In this document: one piece after another, positions 8,001 to 16,791 of the stretch
Layout of the letters: each line of letters opens with the position of its first letter
Position numbering within the stretch: position 1 is the first letter of the stretch
Source of the DNA: Selenomonadales bacterium
Lineage (GTDB): Bacteria; Bacillota; Negativicutes; Sporomusales; UBA7701
Direction: 5' to 3'
NCBI GenBank assembly: GCA_018434945.1
Contig: JAHDOI010000035.1
Location: 124,001 to 188,000 of the forward strand
Length of the DNA stretch: 64,000 nucleotides
Made by a program: the position numbers and the translations under genes
The notes under the pieces: model-generated
Database searches by the model: none
What the model saw: the letters and a program-made list of their open reading frames with translations, nothing else
Told to the model about the DNA's origin: nothing

Positions 8001-8741
8001 TTAGTCGTCCATCATGTCTTCGGGAATATCGAAGTTTGCGTAGACTTCCTGGACATCGTCGTGTTCTTCGAGGGCGTCCATGAGTTTGAGCAGCTTGACG
8101 GCGTCGTCGCCGGCCAGTCCGACGGTGGTCTGAGGAACCATGGTGATCTGGGCCGAGGCGGTGGCTATTTTGGCGGCTTCGAGAGCGGCGCGGACCTGCT
8201 CCCAGTCGTCCGGGGCGGTGGTTATTTCGAACTGGTCATCCTCGCTCTTGATGTCTTCGGCGCCGGCCTCGAGAGCGATGAGCATGAGGTCTTCCTCGTT
8301 TATGCCGGCTTTGTCGACAAGGAAGAGCCCTTTTTTATCGAACATCCAGGATACGCAGCCCGCTTCGCCGAGGTTGCCGCCGTACTTCGCGAATAGGTGG
8401 CGGATGTCGGCGGCGGTGCGGTTGCGGTTGTCGGTCATGATTTCCAGCAGCACGGCTACGCCGCCTGGGCCGTAGCCCTCGTAGACGATTTCTTCGTAGT
8501 TGCCGCCTTCGAGCGCGCCGACTCCTTTTTGGATGGCCCGTTGGATGTTTTCCTTGGGTACGTTGTTCTCTTTGGCCTTCTGCAGGGCGAGCTTGAGGCG
8601 CATATTTCCGGCCGGGTCGGCGCCTCCCGCCCGGGCGGCGACGGTGATTTCGCGGCTGATTTTAGTGGTTATTTTGCCGCGGATGGCATCCATTTTGCCT
8701 TTGCGGTGTTTTATGTTAGCCCATTTGGAGTGTCCTGACAT
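8001..8741 (-). CDS. yebC: YebC/PmpR family protein (TACO1-like)
   Basis: A 246-residue YebC-family protein. The family has been described both as a DNA-binding regulator and as a translation factor that eases ribosome stalling. Hallmarks are the N-terminus [19 protein letters not shown], then [24 protein letters not shown] and FAKYGGNLG. Length is typical. It is a single gene with its own promoter (8777-8805), upstream of the palindromic element and downstream of the hydrogenase operon. Confidence 0.95.
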   Translation of the reverse strand: MSGHSKWANIKHRKGKMDAIRGKITTKISREITVAARAGGADPAGNMRLKLALQKAKENNVPKENIQRAIQKGVGALEGGNYEEIVYEGYGPGGVAVLLEIMTDNRNRTAADIRHLFAKYGGNLGEAGCVSWMFDKKGLFLVDKAGINEEDLMLIALEAGAEDIKSEDDQFEITTAPDDWEQVRAALEAAKIATASAQITMVPQTTVGLAGDDAVKLLKLMDALEEHDDVQEVYANFDIPEDMMDD

Positions 8742-8776
8742 ACCGTTCCCCTCTCACGTAATTAAAGTCAGGCTAT

Positions 8777-8805
8777 ATTGTAGCATAAGAGGGCCGTTTT
8801 GAGAA
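8777..8805 (-). promoter_or_regulatory. Sigma-A-type promoter of yebC
   Basis: Minus-strand -35 TTCTCA (8805-8800), 17-base spacer, -10 TACAAT (8782-8777), about 36 bases before the yebC start. Confidence 0.6.
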
Positions 8806-8834
8806 GAGCGGCCTGGCATCTTGTTGCGAATCGG

Positions 8835-10322
8835 TTATTTTGTGCGGCGGTGAAGGTCTTTTTCCTCCCTGGCGGCGGGGTTGTCGGGAGCGGTGGCGAC
8901 CGGGGCCTGGGCGGCATAGTGCTCTAAGAGTTTTGCTGACAGGCGCGGGTCGGTCATGGTGCCCGGTCCGCTGACACAGCCGCCCTGACAGGCCATGCCT
9001 TCGAGGAAGTTGGCATCAAGGGAGCCTTGCTGCATTTTGGCGAGGACGGCGTGGCAGTCGGCCAGCCCTTCCGCCCGCTGAGGTTTTACCACCGCGCCGG
9101 GCGACATGTGAGCGAGTGTGTCGAGGACGGCCTGGGTGACGCCACCGGCCCGGGCGAAGCCGATGCCGTCGCGCGAAGCGGCGGTGAGGTGCGCCCCGGC
9201 GTCTGTTTCGGCGACGTTGATGCCCGCGCCGACGAACATGGCGGCCAATTCTTCGAAGGTGAGGACGAAGTCGACGAGGTCCGGGTAGCGGAGGGCTTCG
9301 GCTTTCTTTGCTACACAAGGGCCGACGAATACTACCGCCGCTGACGGGTCTTCCTCCTTTACCGCTTTGGCGGCGGCGATCATCGGCGAAACGGTGGTGG
9401 AAACCCGTTCACTTGCATCCGGCAGATGTTTTTCGACCATGGTAACAAAGGCCGGACAGCAGGAGGTTGTGAGGAAAGGTTGCTCGGCCGGGACGGCGCG
9501 GGTGAATTCGCCGGCTTCGGCAAGCGCTACCGCGTCTGCGCCCAGGGCCACTTCCCTCACTGCGTGAAAACCGAGCCGGCCGATGGCGGCGATGATTTGT
9601 TCGGGTTTGACTTTCGGGCCGAATTGGCCGATAAAGGCCGGGGCAAGCAGGGCGTATACGCGGTGCCCGGCTTTGATCCGCCGGATGAGCTGGACGATCT
9701 CCGAGCGTTCGCTGATTGCCCCGAAAGGGCAGGCGACTTTGCAGGCGCCGCACTGCACGCACTTGTCGTAGTCGATGACCGCCCGGCGGTCGCTGCCGGC
9801 GACGATGGCTTTTAGGTCGCAGGCCCGCTCGCAGGGGCGGCTGATTTCGATTATCGCCCCGTAAGAGCAGGAGCGTTTGCACATGCCGCATTCGATACAG
9901 ATGGTTTTGTCGATGTAGGCGCGGTTTTGCACGACCATGATGGCTTTTTTCGGGCAGCTGGCGATGCAGTTATGCGCCAGGCAGTTGCGGCAGGCGTCGG
10001 TTACGAGGAATTTATCGATGGGACACCGGTCGCAGGCTTCGGGCAGCAGGTTAACCGCCGGCAGGTCGGCCCGTTCGCCGGCCAACGCCCGGCCGGCCGC
10101 CTCGCTGAGCGGGGTGCCGATGGGCTGGCTGAGGGCCATGTTGATGCGGTCTTTGAGGACGGCCCGTTCTTTATGGACACAGCAGCGGTAGCGGGGGCCG
10201 TCTTCGGAGACGACGGTGCCAAGGATGCCGGCGATGTTTTCTTCCAGAGTCCCTTCGAGAGCCAGGCGGCTGACTTCGGCCAGCACTTTCCGGCGGATTT
10301 TCGTTACTTCACTTACGTGCAT
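8835..10322 (-). CDS. [FeFe]-hydrogenase, monomeric group B type
   Basis: A 495-residue iron-hydrogenase catalytic-domain protein. The N-terminal third carries several Fe-S sites: DRCPIDKF, CRNCLAHNCIASCPKKA, CIECGMCKRSCSYGA and CVQCGACKVACPFGA. The H-cluster motifs follow in order: TSCCPAF (about residue 285), VFVGPCVAKK (about 333) and GMACQGGCVSGPG (about 445), so the four expected cluster Cys are present. The motifs differ from classical MPC/MACPGGC versions in the way seen in group B enzymes. It probably oxidises or makes H2 with ferredoxin, but the physiological direction is not known. It is the last gene of the operon. Maturases HydEFG are not in this window. Confidence 0.87.
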   Translation of the reverse strand: MHVSEVTKIRRKVLAEVSRLALEGTLEENIAGILGTVVSEDGPRYRCCVHKERAVLKDRINMALSQPIGTPLSEAAGRALAGERADLPAVNLLPEACDRCPIDKFLVTDACRNCLAHNCIASCPKKAIMVVQNRAYIDKTICIECGMCKRSCSYGAIIEISRPCERACDLKAIVAGSDRRAVIDYDKCVQCGACKVACPFGAISERSEIVQLIRRIKAGHRVYALLAPAFIGQFGPKVKPEQIIAAIGRLGFHAVREVALGADAVALAEAGEFTRAVPAEQPFLTTSCCPAFVTMVEKHLPDASERVSTTVSPMIAAAKAVKEEDPSAAVVFVGPCVAKKAEALRYPDLVDFVLTFEELAAMFVGAGINVAETDAGAHLTAASRDGIGFARAGGVTQAVLDTLAHMSPGAVVKPQRAEGLADCHAVLAKMQQGSLDANFLEGMACQGGCVSGPGTMTDPRLSAKLLEHYAAQAPVATAPDNPAAREEKDLHRRTK

Positions 10323-10337
10323 TTCTTCCTCCTGGTT

Positions 10338-10574
10338 TTATGGCAAGTTGTCTTCAATCACAGCTAAGATGCGGTCAGGGGTGATTTCCGACAGGACGAC
10401 GCCGTTTACCCTGGCGTTGGGGCCTTTGCGGCAGGTTTTGAGGCAGGTTACGCCCCGCAGGTCGATTTTGCCTCTTTTTTCGGGCGGCAGGGTCTCGATG
10501 GCGTCGAGGATGTCCTGGGAGCCCATGAGGTGACACGAGGTTCCCAGGCATATTTCTACGAGCAGCGTGGACAC
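10338..10574 (-). CDS. Thioredoxin-like [2Fe-2S] ferredoxin (NuoE/HoxE C-terminal type)
   Basis: A 78-residue thioredoxin-fold ferredoxin. The Cys pattern C-x4-C (EICLGTSCHL) then C-x3-C (GVTCLKTCRKGP) matches the [2Fe-2S] domain of NuoE-like subunits. The GTG at 10574 is chosen because AAGGAGG lies 9 bases upstream. The ATG at 10601 would overlap the phosphatase gene and has no site. It sits between the phosphatase and the group B hydrogenase (15-base gap), and probably carries electrons for one of the two hydrogenase proteins. A second, divergent copy opens the operon. Confidence 0.85.
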   Translation of the reverse strand: MSTLLVEICLGTSCHLMGSQDILDAIETLPPEKRGKIDLRGVTCLKTCRKGPNARVNGVVLSEITPDRILAVIEDNLP

Positions 10575-10591
10575 GCGGTATTTCCTCCTTG

Positions 10592-11743
10592 TCAGACCCA
10601 TTCCACCGTGACGCGTTTGCCGAGGTCTTCCAGGGCGTTGCGCAGGTTGGTCAGCACCTGGGCTTTGATATTTATCTGGGCGGGAAAATTGGGGTTCTGG
10701 TGGGCCGGGTTGACAGCGGTTCCGGCCAGTATGTCGATTCTGTCGGCCTCGTACAGCAATCTGGCAAGCAGGGTGGCGCCGTCGCGGCGGTTGGAGGAGC
10801 GCAGTTTGCGGATGTCATGGAGACGGCCGATGGCAGCCGTGATGGTGAGCACCCCTTCGGTGACGAGGTCGAGGTTGTCGATTCGGGCGATGGGAGGGAT
10901 CTCCGGGTCCTGGTATTCGAGGTCGACGTTTACGGGCAGCCCGAGGACGCGGCTGACGATGTTGGCGGTGGTGCCGCCGGCGACGATCTTCTTCCCCTCT
11001 CCGCTCATCAGGCGCTTTACGATCTGCTCGTCCATCTCGCGATTGGCGGGTGGGCCGGTCAACAGGGTGAGGTTGCGGGGACGGCGGAGCTTGATGACGA
11101 CGACGGTTGAGTCGTCGCCCGGCTGCCCGAGATAGTAGCCGTTGCAGCAGCCGAGGATGTGCTCGGCAATTTTTTCGGCATCGTCGGCCGGCGAACAGTT
11201 TGCCGCCAGTTCAGCGGATATCCCCGTCCAGTCCCAGCCGAGCTTGAGGAGGCCTCCAATCCCGGCATGGATGACGCCGTCGCTGACGGCGACGATGATG
11301 TCGCCTTCGCCGAGGAGGAGACGGCCTTCGCGTACGGCTTTGCCGCCGATGTTCTTGGCTTCGGTGGGAAAAGGCACGACCTGGCCGCCTCTGAAGAGGA
11401 AGGTGGTCGGGCTGTCGAATTCGACGACGGTTGCCATGCTGTCGGGGAGGAGTTTTATTATCTGGAGGGTGGAGTAGGCGATTTTCCTCTCCCGGCAAAC
11501 CGGCAGCGTTTCGGTTATCGTGGGGACGACTTCGGTGATGGGGACGTTCCTTTTAAGCAGCGATGATGTTATTTTGGTGGTGAGGGTGGCGAGGATGTTG
11601 GCTTTGACCCCGCTGCCAAGGCCGTCGGAGATGACGACGGTTGTGGCGGCTTCGGTGCGGGCGATCTCCACTTTGTCGCCGCACAGTTCCTCGCCGGCTT
11701 TGGAGAGCTGGGCGACGGCGATTTCCGGATATAGCCGGTTCAT
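10592..11743 (-). CDS. SpoIIE-type PPM serine phosphatase, hydrogenase-linked
   Basis: A 383-residue protein whose N-terminal 220 residues form a PP2C-like SpoIIE domain. The metal-binding Asp motifs are present in order: VISDGLGSG (near 40), VAVSDGVIHAG (near 152) and PGDDSTVVV (near 210). The C-terminal 160 residues are a separate domain with no membrane segments. SpoIIE-family phosphatases usually act on anti-anti-sigma factors, but no such partner is encoded nearby. The start overlaps the stop of the PAS-hydrogenase gene by one base, suggesting coupled synthesis. The likely role is output from an H2 or redox sensor; this is inference from context. Confidence 0.85.
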   Translation of the reverse strand: MNRLYPEIAVAQLSKAGEELCGDKVEIARTEAATTVVISDGLGSGVKANILATLTTKITSSLLKRNVPITEVVPTITETLPVCRERKIAYSTLQIIKLLPDSMATVVEFDSPTTFLFRGGQVVPFPTEAKNIGGKAVREGRLLLGEGDIIVAVSDGVIHAGIGGLLKLGWDWTGISAELAANCSPADDAEKIAEHILGCCNGYYLGQPGDDSTVVVIKLRRPRNLTLLTGPPANREMDEQIVKRLMSGEGKKIVAGGTTANIVSRVLGLPVNVDLEYQDPEIPPIARIDNLDLVTEGVLTITAAIGRLHDIRKLRSSNRRDGATLLARLLYEADRIDILAGTAVNPAHQNPNFPAQINIKAQVLTNLRNALEDLGKRVTVEWV

Positions 11744-13428
11744 CAGTTCTTGCCCTTCGCTTTCAGCAGGCTGACGAGTTCGAGCAGGGCCGCCTTGGTC
11801 TCGGCTGTCGTTTCACCCAGCAGGCCGGCGATTTCCTGGGCCACGTGCATCTGCTTATTGATTATTTCCGTGGCTTTCTCGACGGTTTGGAGCTTCATCT
11901 GTTCGAGTTCGCGGGCGTTTTTTTCCTGGACGGTGATATCGGTGAGGACGATTATTGCCAGGTCGTGCTCGGGCACGGGGATGATCGTCTGGTTGGCGAT
12001 GGTGCCGCCGGCAATGGAGACTCGCCGGTCGGTCATTTTTTCCCCTCTGGCGATCGCGGCGCTTATTTCCCGGCTATCGAGCACTTTGCCGAGTTTGCCG
12101 CCTTTGATGATTGCCTGGTGGTTGTTGAGCATCTTTTCGGCAGCGGGGTTGAATTCCTGGACGATCATTTTGCTGTCGACGACGATGATGGCGTTGAGGG
12201 AATGCTGGACGATGAAGTTGGCCAGCGATTCGGCTTTCGAGCGCATGTAAGGAACGCAGGTGTCGATTTCGGTAAGACCCTGACAGACGGCGATGGCCTT
12301 GTCGCGGCAGGAGTTGAAGCCGCAAGCTCCGCAGTTTTTTTCGTCTTCTTTGTTGTATTTGCCTGTCTGTCGCAGCACTTCGCGGATGCGGCTCTCGGGC
12401 GGGAGGTATTCCTGGACCGGCGCCTCGATATGGCGGCGGGAGAAATCGAGACCGGCAGGGCTTTTATGATGTCGGGCGGCGCCGGCGACGGCGAATTCGG
12501 CTACTTTGAGCCTCTTGGCGGGCACGGAGTCGGCGCAGCCGCTGGCCGGACCGTTGATACAGCCTCCGGAGCAGGCGAGGGCTTCGACGAAGCGCGGCGT
12601 GATCTCGCCTTTGCGGAGGGCGGCCAGGACTTCGAGGCAGTTGTCGAGGCCGTCGACGGCTATGATATCGGTGGCGGTGGATTCGCTGCGGACGAAGGAT
12701 TTTAAGATGCCGCCGGCGATGGGATAATAACGCACCGGCCCCGGCGCGGCAACGGCGGCCTCCCGGGGGGAAGTATCGCTGACAGGCTCTTCGGCCAGCC
12801 ATTGGCGAAGCTGACGGAATGTTATGGCGGCGTCGACGCGGCTCCCTGGATTCTGGCTCTCGGCCAGCTTGGCGATGCAGGGGCCGGCGAAGACGACGAA
12901 AGCGTCGGCCCCGAGACGGTTTTTGAGCATTTTGGCGTGGACGAGCATCGGCGAGTCTACGGGCGCAAGGTTGTCTATCAGGTCGGGGTAATATTTTGTC
13001 ACGACGTTGACGACTACCGGGCAGCAGGCGGAGATGACAGGTTTTTCTGCGGTCGTGAGCAGGCGGCTGTAAAACCGCGATACTTCTTCGGCGCCTACGG
13101 CCGTCTCTTCAACAAGATTGATGCCTAGACCGCCCAGTTTTGCCGCCAGTTGCGGCAGGGTATATTCAGGGAATGATGCTATGAAGGAGGGAGCGATGCT
13201 CATGGCGACGAAACGTCCGGCGGCGATGGCGGCTTTGACGTCCGCCACACAGCTGCTGACCTGCTTGGCACCCTGGGGGCATTCGACGACACAGCGGCCG
13301 CATAGTACGCATTTCTCATCAATGAGGCGGGCCTGCCCGTCAACTATCCCTACGGCTTTGAGGGGACACGACCGCATGCAGCGGTGGCAGTCGCGGCAGT
13401 TGGCCTTTTGGGTTGTGATCGTTTTCAT
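11743..13428 (-). CDS. Sensory [FeFe]-hydrogenase with PAS domain (HydS-like)
   Basis: A 561-residue fusion. In order: two 4Fe-4S sites (CRDCHRCMRSCPLKA and CVLCGRCVVECPQGA), an H-cluster domain with SACCPVV (about 134), FAGPCIAK (about 184) and LACSGGCINGPA (about 288), a further Cys-rich Fe-S module (CGACGFNSC, about 370), a PAS domain (about 400-510, NAIIVVDSKMIVQEFNPAAE) and a C-terminal coiled coil. This is the layout of the putative H2-sensing [FeFe] proteins (group C, HydS). The -ACCP- and -GPCIAK- variants are expected for that group. It overlaps the ferredoxin gene upstream by four bases and the phosphatase gene downstream by one. Confidence 0.87.
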   Translation of the reverse strand: MKTITTQKANCRDCHRCMRSCPLKAVGIVDGQARLIDEKCVLCGRCVVECPQGAKQVSSCVADVKAAIAAGRFVAMSIAPSFIASFPEYTLPQLAAKLGGLGINLVEETAVGAEEVSRFYSRLLTTAEKPVISACCPVVVNVVTKYYPDLIDNLAPVDSPMLVHAKMLKNRLGADAFVVFAGPCIAKLAESQNPGSRVDAAITFRQLRQWLAEEPVSDTSPREAAVAAPGPVRYYPIAGGILKSFVRSESTATDIIAVDGLDNCLEVLAALRKGEITPRFVEALACSGGCINGPASGCADSVPAKRLKVAEFAVAGAARHHKSPAGLDFSRRHIEAPVQEYLPPESRIREVLRQTGKYNKEDEKNCGACGFNSCRDKAIAVCQGLTEIDTCVPYMRSKAESLANFIVQHSLNAIIVVDSKMIVQEFNPAAEKMLNNHQAIIKGGKLGKVLDSREISAAIARGEKMTDRRVSIAGGTIANQTIIPVPEHDLAIIVLTDITVQEKNARELEQMKLQTVEKATEIINKQMHVAQEIAGLLGETTAETKAALLELVSLLKAKGKN

Positions 13429-13676
13429 CTTCCCCCACCTTTAAGCACTTTTTCCTGAAAGATTGCGAACACTTTCTCCTGGGAAACGTGGGTGATGATT
13501 TCGTCGTCGATTTTTATTACTACGCCTTCGGTACAGCGTCCCTGGCAAAAGTTCCCCTCAAGATCTATATCTGCTGACAACCGGTATTTTTCCAGGAGCG
13601 CGCTGAACGCGCCCAGAACGCCGTGCGCACCCTTAAGGTGACAGGCGCTGCCAATGCATATTGCGATTTTCATCAT
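13425..13676 (-). CDS. Thioredoxin-like [2Fe-2S] ferredoxin, first gene of hydrogenase operon
   Basis: An 83-residue paralog of the ferredoxin at 10338. It shows C-x4-C (ICIGSACHL) and C-x3-C (NFCQGRCTEG), matching a thioredoxin-like [2Fe-2S] fold. Two adjacent ATGs (13676, 13673) are possible. GGAG lies 5 and 8 bases upstream respectively, so the start is uncertain by one codon. The ATG at 13703 lies inside the Rex-like operator and is rejected. Its stop overlaps the start of the PAS-hydrogenase (ATGA), which makes it the likely electron partner of that sensor. Confidence 0.83.
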   Translation of the reverse strand: MMKIAICIGSACHLKGAHGVLGAFSALLEKYRLSADIDLEGNFCQGRCTEGVVIKIDDEIITHVSQEKVFAIFQEKVLKGGGR

Positions 13677-13687
13677 GGCGTCTCCAA

Positions 13688-13705
13688 TTGTGAAATATTT
13701 CACTT
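13688..13705. promoter_or_regulatory. Rex-like operator of the hydrogenase operon
   Basis: TTGTGAAATATTTCACTT contains the 14-bp palindrome GTGAAATATTTCAC. It matches the Rex consensus TTGTGAA-N4-TTCACAA at 16 of 18 positions. It lies just downstream of the promoter -10 box, where a bound repressor would block transcription. Rex represses fermentative and hydrogenase genes when NADH is low, so this would tie the operon to redox state. No rex gene is present in the window. Confidence 0.65.
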
Positions 13706-13721
13706 TGTTTTTCTACTCCTT

Positions 13722-13750
13722 ATTCTACTCTAAAAGCGCACCGATGACAA
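13722..13750 (-). promoter_or_regulatory. Sigma-A promoter of the hydrogenase operon
   Basis: Minus-strand TTGTCA (13750-13745), 17-base spacer, TAGAAT (13727-13722). Transcription would start about 40 bases before the first ferredoxin gene, with the Rex-like site in between. Confidence 0.75.
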
Positions 13751-13772
13751 TCGTTTTTTCCGGAAAGCAAAG

Positions 13773-13798
13773 AGAGCCGGAAAAGGCTTTCCGGCTCT
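13773..13798 (-). terminator. Terminator of the chemoreceptor gene
   Basis: An 11-bp stem (AGAGCCGGAAA and complement) with a 4-base loop, 16 bases beyond the chemoreceptor stop. The downstream minus-strand tail is only partly T-rich. Confidence 0.65.
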
Positions 13799-13813
13799 GT
13801 CATGGCAGCGTGT

Positions 13814-15805
13814 CTAGATTCGGAATCTTGTGACGAGTGCTTGCAGTTCGCCGGCCATGGTGGCTAGGGAGTTGGCGGCGCCGGCGATCTCCTCCATGGA
13901 GGCGGTGATTTCTTCGGTGGCAGCGGCGGTTGTCTCGGCGTTGGCACTCGATTGGCGGGCGATGACGGCAACCTGCTCGGTGCCCTGTACCATTTCCCGC
14001 ATGCCTTCAGCCTGTTCTTTGGCGGCGGTGCTGATCGCTTCGATCATGTCGACGCTGCCGGTGACCTTGCCGAGGATGTTTTGGAGAGCATCGCCGGCGG
14101 TCTGCACGACCCCCACTCCTTCGTTGACTTTGAGGTTGCCGCTGTTCATGGCGTTGATCGCCTGGTCGGTCTGGGCCTGGATTTCACGCACGATCAAAGA
14201 TATCTGCTGAGCGGCTTCCTGAGATTGTTCGGCCAGTTTGCGCACTTCTTCGGCAACTACGGCGAAGCCGCGCCCCTGTTCACCGGCCCGCGCCGCTTCG
14301 ATTGCCGCATTAAGCGCGAGTAGGTTAGTCTGGCCAGCTATTTCGCTGATTACGTCGAGAATCTGACCGATTTGTTGGCTCTTCTCGCCAAGCCCGGTTA
14401 CGACTTCGCCGGTGGCTGTCGTTACTGCTCTGATTTCGTTCATTTTGTCGACGGCACTCTGTGCGGCGCCACCGCCGGTTTTCGCCGCGTCGGCCATTTC
14501 TGTCGACAGTTCGGTGGCTGTGCGGGCTTTTTCCGCCACCGCCTGGGAGGCTTCCGTGAGTTGGTCCACAGTTTGCAAGGTTTTTTCGATTTCTTCGGTC
14601 TGGCTGTGGGCACCTTGGGCAAAGTCGGTGATCGTGGCCGCTATCTGGTTTATCGCGCGCTCGGCTTCGACCGATGTGGCGGAAAGTTCCTGGGCGGACG
14701 CGGCTACCTGATCGGCGGTGTTCATGACTCCTCTGATCAGGTTCTGGAGGTTGTCCACCATGGCGTTGAAGGCCTGGGCAAGCTGGCCGAGTTCATCACG
14801 GGCGGTCACGTTGACTTTTACGGTGAGGTCGCCGGCGGCGAGCCGGTCGGTGGCTGCGACCATTTCTCTGATCGGTCTGGTCAGGAATCCGGCGGCGAAG
14901 AGGCCGGCTAGCGCGGCCAGGAGGATGCCGCCCACGGTGAAGGCGATGCCGGTGTTGCGGATCTTGACTACGCCGGCCATGGCCTCGTCTAAGGGCTGTT
15001 GGGCGACAACGCCCCATTTAGCCATCGGCACGAAGCTGTAGCCGGCAAGTTTCTTTGCACCTTCGTACTCGTACTCGGTAACGCCGGCTTGTCCGGCGAT
15101 TGCGGCTTTGACCGGCGCCAGCGCGCTCAGGTCGACCATCTCTTTGACGAGTTTTTGGTCAGGATGGGCGACGACGCTGCCATTTTTGTCGACGACGAAG
15201 GCGTAGCCGCTGTTACCGATTTTGGTTTGCATGATATGGTTGCTAAGGTAGTTAAGGTCAACGACGCCTAGTAGTATGCCGATGGGGGTTCGTTGATCCC
15301 CGGTGATGGGGACGGCGAGGATGACGGAGGCTTGTCCCGTGCCTTTGGCGATAAGGACATCGGATACTACCGCGGCTGCCCCGCCCTGCATGACTTCTTT
15401 GAAATAAGCCCGGTCGGCAATGTTGCCGAGCTTCCCTTCGGTGCGCACGGTTTGTACGCCGGTGGGCAGGGCAACGATAAGCCCGGGCATGTCGTGGTAC
15501 TGCTTGGCGATGTTGCGCATTGCAGGCAGTTGCCGCGCGATATCCATCGACTTGATCTCCGGGCTGCTGGCGGCAATGGTGAGTACCTTTATTTTAGCTT
15601 CAAGCATTGCGTCTATTTCGCTTGCAAGCGCATTTGCTGTCATCTGATTGTTGCTATAGACGCCGTTGACAAGGGCCTGGTTACTGAAGTAGGAGGAAAC
15701 CATGGCGGAAAGTACCAGCGGGATGGCAGCAATCAGGACAAACAGCAGCATCAATTTCTTTTTCATGTCCATACCACCAAGAGTAGATTTTCCCATAGTT
15801 GCCAT
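13814..15805 (-). CDS. Methyl-accepting chemotaxis protein, Cache-type
   Basis: A 663-residue chemoreceptor. The order is: TM1 (about residues 15-38), a periplasmic/extracellular double-Cache-like sensing region (about 40-285, with [17 protein letters not shown]), TM2 (about 290-312), HAMP ([20 protein letters not shown]), then a long coiled-coil signalling domain with the conserved hairpin tip [18 protein letters not shown]. The ligand is unknown. The far upstream start at 15805 is kept because the near-perfect Shine-Dalgarno AAGGGGTGATC sits 7 bases before it. An internal ATG gives the more usual MKKK start. No che genes are adjacent. Confidence 0.94.
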   Translation of the reverse strand: MATMGKSTLGGMDMKKKLMLLFVLIAAIPLVLSAMVSSYFSNQALVNGVYSNNQMTANALASEIDAMLEAKIKVLTIAASSPEIKSMDIARQLPAMRNIAKQYHDMPGLIVALPTGVQTVRTEGKLGNIADRAYFKEVMQGGAAAVVSDVLIAKGTGQASVILAVPITGDQRTPIGILLGVVDLNYLSNHIMQTKIGNSGYAFVVDKNGSVVAHPDQKLVKEMVDLSALAPVKAAIAGQAGVTEYEYEGAKKLAGYSFVPMAKWGVVAQQPLDEAMAGVVKIRNTGIAFTVGGILLAALAGLFAAGFLTRPIREMVAATDRLAAGDLTVKVNVTARDELGQLAQAFNAMVDNLQNLIRGVMNTADQVAASAQELSATSVEAERAINQIAATITDFAQGAHSQTEEIEKTLQTVDQLTEASQAVAEKARTATELSTEMADAAKTGGGAAQSAVDKMNEIRAVTTATGEVVTGLGEKSQQIGQILDVISEIAGQTNLLALNAAIEAARAGEQGRGFAVVAEEVRKLAEQSQEAAQQISLIVREIQAQTDQAINAMNSGNLKVNEGVGVVQTAGDALQNILGKVTGSVDMIEAISTAAKEQAEGMREMVQGTEQVAVIARQSSANAETTAAATEEITASMEEIAGAANSLATMAGELQALVTRFRI

Positions 15806-15947
15806 AAGATCACCCCTTCTATTTTGTATCCCGGTTTTTGCTTATACCTGAACATCGCTCCGGACCAGGTATACACTTATTAACATAAGATAATTCTTGG
15901 AATTTCGTTATAATCCTGCATTTTTTTCCTTTATTTTTAAATAATTG

Positions 15948-15977
15948 TCAAATGCCCGCCGTGTGGCGGGCATTTGA
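15948..15977 (-). terminator. Terminator after yunB
   Basis: A perfect 13-bp stem (TCAAATGCCCGCC and complement) with loop GTGT, ending at the yunB stop. The minus-strand tail is A+T-rich. Confidence 0.75.
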
Positions 15978-15978
15978 T

Positions 15979-16647
15979 TCAAGAGCCTCCGTTGGGTTCT
16001 ACGGGGAGCGGGAAGGGAAATTGAACATAGGTGCTAGGCACTTCGCCGACAACTACATATTCGGCGATCAGTACCTGGGTATTGACGCTGACTGTGGAGC
16101 TGACCAGCGGCACTACGATGCGGACGTTGGTGGTGGCGAACAGATAGATCATGTGTTTTGTCTGGTTAATGCCCGCTTGCTCGAATTTGTCGACGACTTT
16201 GACCTGGACGGTGCCTATGGGGATTACGGTCACGACGATAGGCGGACCCCAGCTGGCGAGCAGTTGGCTGCCCAGCACCTGGCCGACAGGGATGTACACC
16301 TTCTCTTCGGTTATCTGCTTGAGGGCCGCCTGGACTTTGATGGTGGTATCGGCGGCCAGGCGGTTGAATTCGAGGGTGTTGGGCTGGATGAAGACAACCC
16401 GACCGCGGCTGTCAAGCTTGATGTCGACAAGACTCTGCGGGTCGATATACTGGCTGACTTTTTCGTTAACGACGTTGTTGATGGTATGGGTGGCAATCTG
16501 GATGGCCTTTGCTTCGGCAATGGCCATGAGGGTGGGTTTAAGATGAGTTTCAACTGTCCAGAATATGCAAACGGCAAGGACGAGCAGGATAATCATGGTC
16601 GCAGCCATGCTCGGCAGCCGTCGTCGTTTCCGCACGGAGAACCGCAT
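15979..16647 (-). CDS. yunB: YunB family sporulation protein
   Basis: A 222-residue protein with a basic N-terminus (MRFSVRKRRRLPS), one transmembrane helix (about residues 14-34) and an extracytoplasmic domain matching YunB: AEAKAIQIATHTINNVVN, YIDPQSLVDI, VGQVLGSQLLASWGPP and a C-terminal VPLVSSTVSVNTQV. YunB is a mother-cell sporulation protein of unknown biochemical role. Upstream, ACC and CATATATAT spaced 15 bases (16706-16680) resemble a sigma-E/sigma-K promoter, fitting that role. It is divergent from the SASP gene. Confidence 0.87.
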   Translation of the reverse strand: MRFSVRKRRRLPSMAATMIILLVLAVCIFWTVETHLKPTLMAIAEAKAIQIATHTINNVVNEKVSQYIDPQSLVDIKLDSRGRVVFIQPNTLEFNRLAADTTIKVQAALKQITEEKVYIPVGQVLGSQLLASWGPPIVVTVIPIGTVQVKVVDKFEQAGINQTKHMIYLFATTNVRIVVPLVSSTVSVNTQVLIAEYVVVGEVPSTYVQFPFPLPVEPNGGS

Positions 16648-16791
16648 CGTTCTCCCCTCCCGGAATAATGTCGCTTACTATATATATGCCTTCGCGGTCG
16701 GATGGTGCCTGGGGTGTCGAAAATTTGGCAGTTTTTCTTGGCCGGCAGCGGAGATACTAATATCGACAAGCAGGCGGAGGAGGTGGCTTCT

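Noticed and set aside
10575-10601. ATG start at 10601 for the ferredoxin
   Set aside because: It overlaps the phosphatase end and has no Shine-Dalgarno; the GTG at 10574 has AAGGAGG at good distance.
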